In this document: positions 7,132 through 9,410 of the stretch, in pieces
Layout: each line of letters starts with the position of its first letter
Position numbering within the stretch: the first letter of the stretch is position 1
Assembly (NCBI GenBank): GCA_030829765.1
Contig: JAUROO010000156.1
Coordinates: 1-9,410 of the forward strand
Length of the DNA: 9,410 bases
Source of the DNA: Miltoncostaeales bacterium
GTDB taxonomy: Bacteria > Actinomycetota > Thermoleophilia > Miltoncostaeales > Miltoncostaeaceae
Direction: 5' to 3'
Notes under the pieces: generated by a model
Database searches by the model: none
The model's input: only the letters and a program-made list of their open reading frames with translations
Told to the model about the DNA's origin: nothing
Position numbers and translations under genes: made by a program

Positions 7132-8633
7132 GCACGGGCCGGGCATCGCAGCGCATGCGCCGCTGGCGACTGGCACGCGACCTGCCGCTCACGCTCGTGC
7201 TGGTGCTCGCGGCCACATGGGCCGCGTTGTTCTCGTGGCTCTCGGTGGCGCGGCATGAGGGCTGGTGGACCGGCCGCTTCGACCTCGGGAACATGGTCCA
7301 GGCCATCTGGAACACCGCGCACGGGGATTTCCTCATGGCCACGAACGCGGCGGGCGAGCAGGCCTCGCGGCTGGGGTCGCACGTGGACCCGCTGCTGGTG
7401 GTGCTGGTGCCACTGCAGTGGATCACCGACTCCGCGGTGCCCCTGCTGGTGGCGCAGGCCGTGATCGTGGCCGCAGGCGCCGTGCCGGCATTCCTGCTGG
7501 GCCGCAGGTGGCTGGGGGATGACCGCCTCGCCGTGGCCGGGGCGCTGATGTGGCTGCTGTACGCGCCCATCCAGTGGGCGGTGGTGACCGATCTTCATGC
7601 CGTCACGCTCGCGGCGCCGCTCCTCATGCTCGCCATCTGGGCCGCCGAGGTCCGCAACGACTGGGTGCTCGCCATCGCGGCGGCCCTTGCCCTGATGGGG
7701 AAGGAGCAGGTGGGGCTCGCGGTGGCCATCCTGGGCATCTGGATCATCGTCCGCCAGCGCCGGTGGATCGCGGGCGCGGTGCTGTCGGCGGCATCCCTGG
7801 CCTGGACCCTGATCGCCGTGCTGGTGATCATCCCGGCGTCCGGCACCGACCTGCCCCGCCCCTTCGGCGAGCGCTTCGGCCGCTTCGGCGATACCCCGTC
7901 GCAGGCGCTGGTGGGGGCCGTGTCGCAGCCGCTGGAGGTCATCACGACCATCGGGGGGTGGCAGAGGCTGTCCTATCTGCTGGCCCTGCTCCTGCCCCTG
8001 CTGTTCCTGCCGCTGTTCGCACCTCTGCTCGCGGCGGCTGCGCTGCCCGACCTGATGCTGAACATGCTGGCCGACTGGTGGCCCAACCACTCGATCGAGT
8101 TCCACTACGCGGCCGTGCCGAGCCCGTTCCTGGTGGCGGCGGCCATGCTCGGCCTCGCGGGGCTGCGGCGCCGCACCCGCCCGGAGTGGCTGCGGCGCAT
8201 GCTGCGCCCGGCCGGGGTGGTGGCGCTGGTGCTCGTGGGGGCGGGGGTACTCGGCACGGTCGTCACCGGTCCCGTTCCCATCGCCCCGTCGCTGTCGCGC
8301 GCGACCGAATCGCGCCTGCAGCAGTACCGGCCCGGCCCCCATGCCGCGGTGCTCGACGAGGCCGCGGCGCTCATCCCCGCGGGTGCGGTGGTGTCGGCGG
8401 GCAACGGCGCAGGGGGGCACCTCTCGGCGCGGCGGCGCATCCTCGTGTTCCCCGAGGTGGGCGATGCCGCGTGGGTCATCGTGGACCGCACCCGGCCGGA
8501 TGTGTTCGATCGCCTGGACCCCACGGGTTTCGCGTATTGGCTGGACCGCCTCCGGGCCCGCGGGGACTTCCGCCTGGTGCTCGACCGGGATGGCGTGATG
8601 GTGTTCCGCCGTGTGGGGGGCGAGGGCGGATGA
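7128..8633 (+). CDS. DUF2079 polytopic membrane protein
   Basis: This 501-residue protein has about nine to eleven predicted membrane helices and matches the DUF2079 family from end to end. After the first helix (about 20-40) comes RFDLGNMVQAIWNTAHGDF (50-68), then GSHVDPLLVVLVPL (83-96), DLHAVT (155-160), GKEQVGLAV (191-199), and the late block LADWWPNHSIEFHYAAVPSPF (324-344). A soluble C-terminal domain (about 396-497) includes VVSAGNGAGGHLSARR, also typical of the family. The reaction is unknown. The architecture, with an acidic residue (Asp52) in the first outer loop and many helices, resembles GT-C enzymes, which use polyprenyl-phosphate sugars outside the membrane. The GtrB-like enzyme three genes upstream could make such a donor. 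The start overlaps the preceding stop by four bases and its stop overlaps the next ATG. Family assignment is firm; the glycosyltransferase role is inference. Confidence 0.9.
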   Translation: MSTGRASQRMRRWRLARDLPLTLVLVLAATWAALFSWLSVARHEGWWTGRFDLGNMVQAIWNTAHGDFLMATNAAGEQASRLGSHVDPLLVVLVPLQWITDSAVPLLVAQAVIVAAGAVPAFLLGRRWLGDDRLAVAGALMWLLYAPIQWAVVTDLHAVTLAAPLLMLAIWAAEVRNDWVLAIAAALALMGKEQVGLAVAILGIWIIVRQRRWIAGAVLSAASLAWTLIAVLVIIPASGTDLPRPFGERFGRFGDTPSQALVGAVSQPLEVITTIGGWQRLSYLLALLLPLLFLPLFAPLLAAAALPDLMLNMLADWWPNHSIEFHYAAVPSPFLVAAAMLGLAGLRRRTRPEWLRRMLRPAGVVALVLVGAGVLGTVVTGPVPIAPSLSRATESRLQQYRPGPHAAVLDEAAALIPAGAVVSAGNGAGGHLSARRRILVFPEVGDAAWVIVDRTRPDVFDRLDPTGFAYWLDRLRARGDFRLVLDRDGVMVFRRVGGEGG

Positions 8634-9118
8634 GCGGACGCAGTCGGATGCTGGGAGTGGCGGTGGTCGCCTGCGGTGCCCTGGTGGCGCTGCTGCCGGC
8701 GCTGCCGTGGTACGCCGCCACGCTGCGGTCCGGCACGGCCTCGCTGTCCGGCTACGGCGCGGGCGGGGCCTCGTGGATCCTGCCGGTGATCGGGGCCGCG
8801 CTGGCGTGCACCGGCGGGCTCATCGCGTGGTGGCACCCCGTGCCAGGGTCGCGCACGGCGCGTGCGCTGGGCGGCGTGGTCATCCTGCTGGCGGCTGCCG
8901 GGACGGCGTGGACGGCGCTGATCGCCCTCGCGCCCAGGGTGGACGTGGTTGTGGTGCGCACGGGGGTGCCGGATGCCCCGCTCGGCGGGGAGTGGGCGAT
9001 CGGGGTCCTGCCGCCTGCGTGGGCATGCCTCGCCGCCGCCGCGCTGGCGGGCATGGCGGGGATCCTCCTGATGGTGTCGTCACGCCGCACCGGGGGTGCA
9101 GAGCACGGCGACCCCTAG
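8630..9118 (+). CDS. Small four-helix membrane protein, last gene of operon
   Basis: This 162-residue protein has four hydrophobic segments at about 7-24, 43-64, 78-101 and 127-150. A short outer loop begins with PWYAATLRSGTASLSGYGAG, directly after helix 1. This layout, with an aromatic motif at the end of helix 1 followed by a Gly/Ser/Thr loop, resembles the small actinobacterial Trp-associated membrane-protein family (Trp_oprn_chp), but the match is only by eye. The second loop, between helices 3 and 4, has the Val-rich stretch VDVVVVRTGVPDAP. The ATG overlaps the DUF2079 stop by four bases, so it is almost certainly co-translated with the cassette. It ends at TAG 9116-9118, at the point where base composition changes. 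No catalytic motif is visible; it may be an accessory subunit. Confidence 0.82.
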   Translation: MSGRSRMLGVAVVACGALVALLPALPWYAATLRSGTASLSGYGAGGASWILPVIGAALACTGGLIAWWHPVPGSRTARALGGVVILLAAAGTAWTALIALAPRVDVVVVRTGVPDAPLGGEWAIGVLPPAWACLAAAALAGMAGILLMVSSRRTGGAEHGDP

Positions 9119-9121
9119 GGG
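9112..9121. repeat. Perfect 10-bp palindrome holding both convergent stop codons
   Basis: CCCCTAGGGG is a perfect palindrome with no loop. Its central CTAG supplies the TAG stop of the small membrane protein (plus, 9116-9118) and the TAG stop of the phage-like protein (minus, 9117-9115). It marks the boundary between high-GC DNA on the left and lower-GC DNA on the right. With no loop and no T-tract it is not a convincing terminator. Confidence 0.55.
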
Positions 9122-9410
9122 GTTGGCGCTGGCGCAGGTGCCGGAGCTGGCGCAGGTGCCGGTGCAGGTGCAGGTGCAGGTGCAGGTGCTGGTGCAGGTG
9201 CTGGTGCCGGAGTAGGTACCGGCGCTGCTGGCGTCTCTGCGTGGCTCGCTTGCTGTACTTGTGGAGCTTCGCTGCCCTTTAGCCAGGTGCTAAAGTATTC
9301 TGCTAGGTGTACGATCTGCTCCTTTGTAGCTTTTGTACCGTTGAGGTAAGTACAAGCTGCCGCTAGCGCGTTCTGCTTACTGTAGTCCTTCTTCGGTCCG
9401 GAGCTGTAGC
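9115..9410 (-). CDS. Phage-like protein with Pro-Ala tail, C-terminal part
   Basis: The minus strand is open from the right edge to TAG 9117-9115, giving 97 residues; the N-terminus lies outside. Residues 9-44 of this piece, including YSKQNALAAACTYL and EQIVHLAEYFSTWLKG, look like two amphipathic helices. The QxALxxA...VxxLAxxFxxWL pattern resembles the C-terminal region of many phage early or hypothetical proteins, some annotated as single-stranded-DNA or recombination proteins; this is recalled, not searched. A Gln/Ser/Ala linker leads to 14 Pro-Ala dipeptides and a final PTP. Codon use is unlike the rest of the window: all three Val codons are GTA and three of four Leu codons are CTA. The other two frames of this strand are closed early, which supports this reading. 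It is convergent with the operon and shares its stop. It may be prophage DNA, a phage genome end, or a wrongly joined contig. Confidence 0.7.
   Translation of the reverse strand, partial: YSSGPKKDYSKQNALAAACTYLNGTKATKEQIVHLAEYFSTWLKGSEAPQVQQASHAETPAAPVPTPAPAPAPAPAPAPAPAPAPAPAPAPAPAPTP
9127..9210 (-). repeat. Imperfect hexamer tandem repeat encoding 14 Pro-Ala units
   Basis: Fourteen hexamers follow one another on the minus strand, each a CCN-GCN pair coding Pro-Ala. On the plus strand the unit is GGTGCA with variants GGTGCT, GGTGCC and GGCGCA; four perfect copies lie at 9161-9184. Changes are nearly all at third codon positions, as expected of a translated repeat under selection for Pro-Ala. 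Such tracts form stiff, extended linkers and are prone to replication slippage and assembly error. Confidence 0.85.

Noticed and set aside
6711..8420. Long minus-strand open frame opposite the DUF2079 and UPF0104 genes
   Set aside because: Its product is rich in His, Gln, Arg and Gly with no domain. It is the mirror of G/C-ending codons on the plus strand, where recognisable families lie.
845..9118. tRNA, rRNA or riboswitch genes
   Set aside because: Nearly all of this part is coding. The only gap, the 59-bp divergent one, is too short, and I saw no tRNA-like TTCRA arm or rRNA signature.
9127..9210. CRISPR array or iteron-type origin in the right-end repeats
   Set aside because: The units are 6 bases with no spacers and keep codon phase in the minus-strand protein, so they are a coding repeat.
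9119..9282. Plus-strand reading through the right-end repeat
   Set aside because: It gives runs of Cys-Arg and Trp-Arg, whereas the minus strand gives a sensible protein with a Pro-Ala tail and third-position variation.

Overview
The window is very GC-rich and its genes are packed with almost no gaps. Codons ending in G or C dominate and GTG starts occur. Promoters look short and leaderless-like, and proteins are rich in Ala, Gly and Arg. This fits a high-GC actinobacterium; the gene content would suit a Thermoleophilia-type lineage, but that placement is an impression and was not tested. The last ~290 bases do not fit: GC falls to about half and codon choice changes sharply, so they look like phage or other foreign DNA, or a different genome joined by the assembler.

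Layout. (1) Positions 1-722, minus strand: the N-terminal part of a secreted or lipid-anchored protein of unknown function that runs off the left edge. (2) Positions 845-2326, minus: a GT20 trehalose-6-phosphate synthase (OtsA-like) that keeps the family's catalytic residues, with no OtsB phosphatase in view. (3) A 59-bp divergent gap (2327-2385) with candidate -10 elements facing both ways, each placed for leaderless transcription. (4) Positions 2386-9118, plus: six genes in one run, every junction overlapping by 1 or 4 bases. They are a membrane protein whose N-terminal M28-peptidase-like domain has lost most zinc ligands; a GtrB/DPM1-type GT2 with two C-terminal membrane segments; a GT4 glycosyltransferase; an LPG-synthase-TM/UPF0104 membrane protein; a DUF2079 polytopic membrane protein; and a small four-helix membrane protein. 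(5) Positions 9115-9410, minus: the C-terminal 97 residues of a phage-like protein ending in 14 Pro-Ala repeats, its stop codon overlapping the stop of the last operon gene.

How the genes may work together (inference): the GT2 would charge a polyprenyl phosphate with a sugar on the cytoplasmic face. The GT4 may build or extend a glycolipid, and the UPF0104 protein may act in lipid-linked transport or as a membrane partner. The DUF2079 protein, which resembles GT-C enzymes in general architecture, could use the polyprenyl-linked sugar outside the membrane. The pseudo-peptidase and the small membrane protein would be accessory or scaffold subunits. Together they look like an uncharacterised envelope-glycosylation cassette. 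Of the parts, the degenerate M28 fusion, its co-transcription with glycosyltransferases, and the abrupt compositional junction near 9118 most deserve a closer look.
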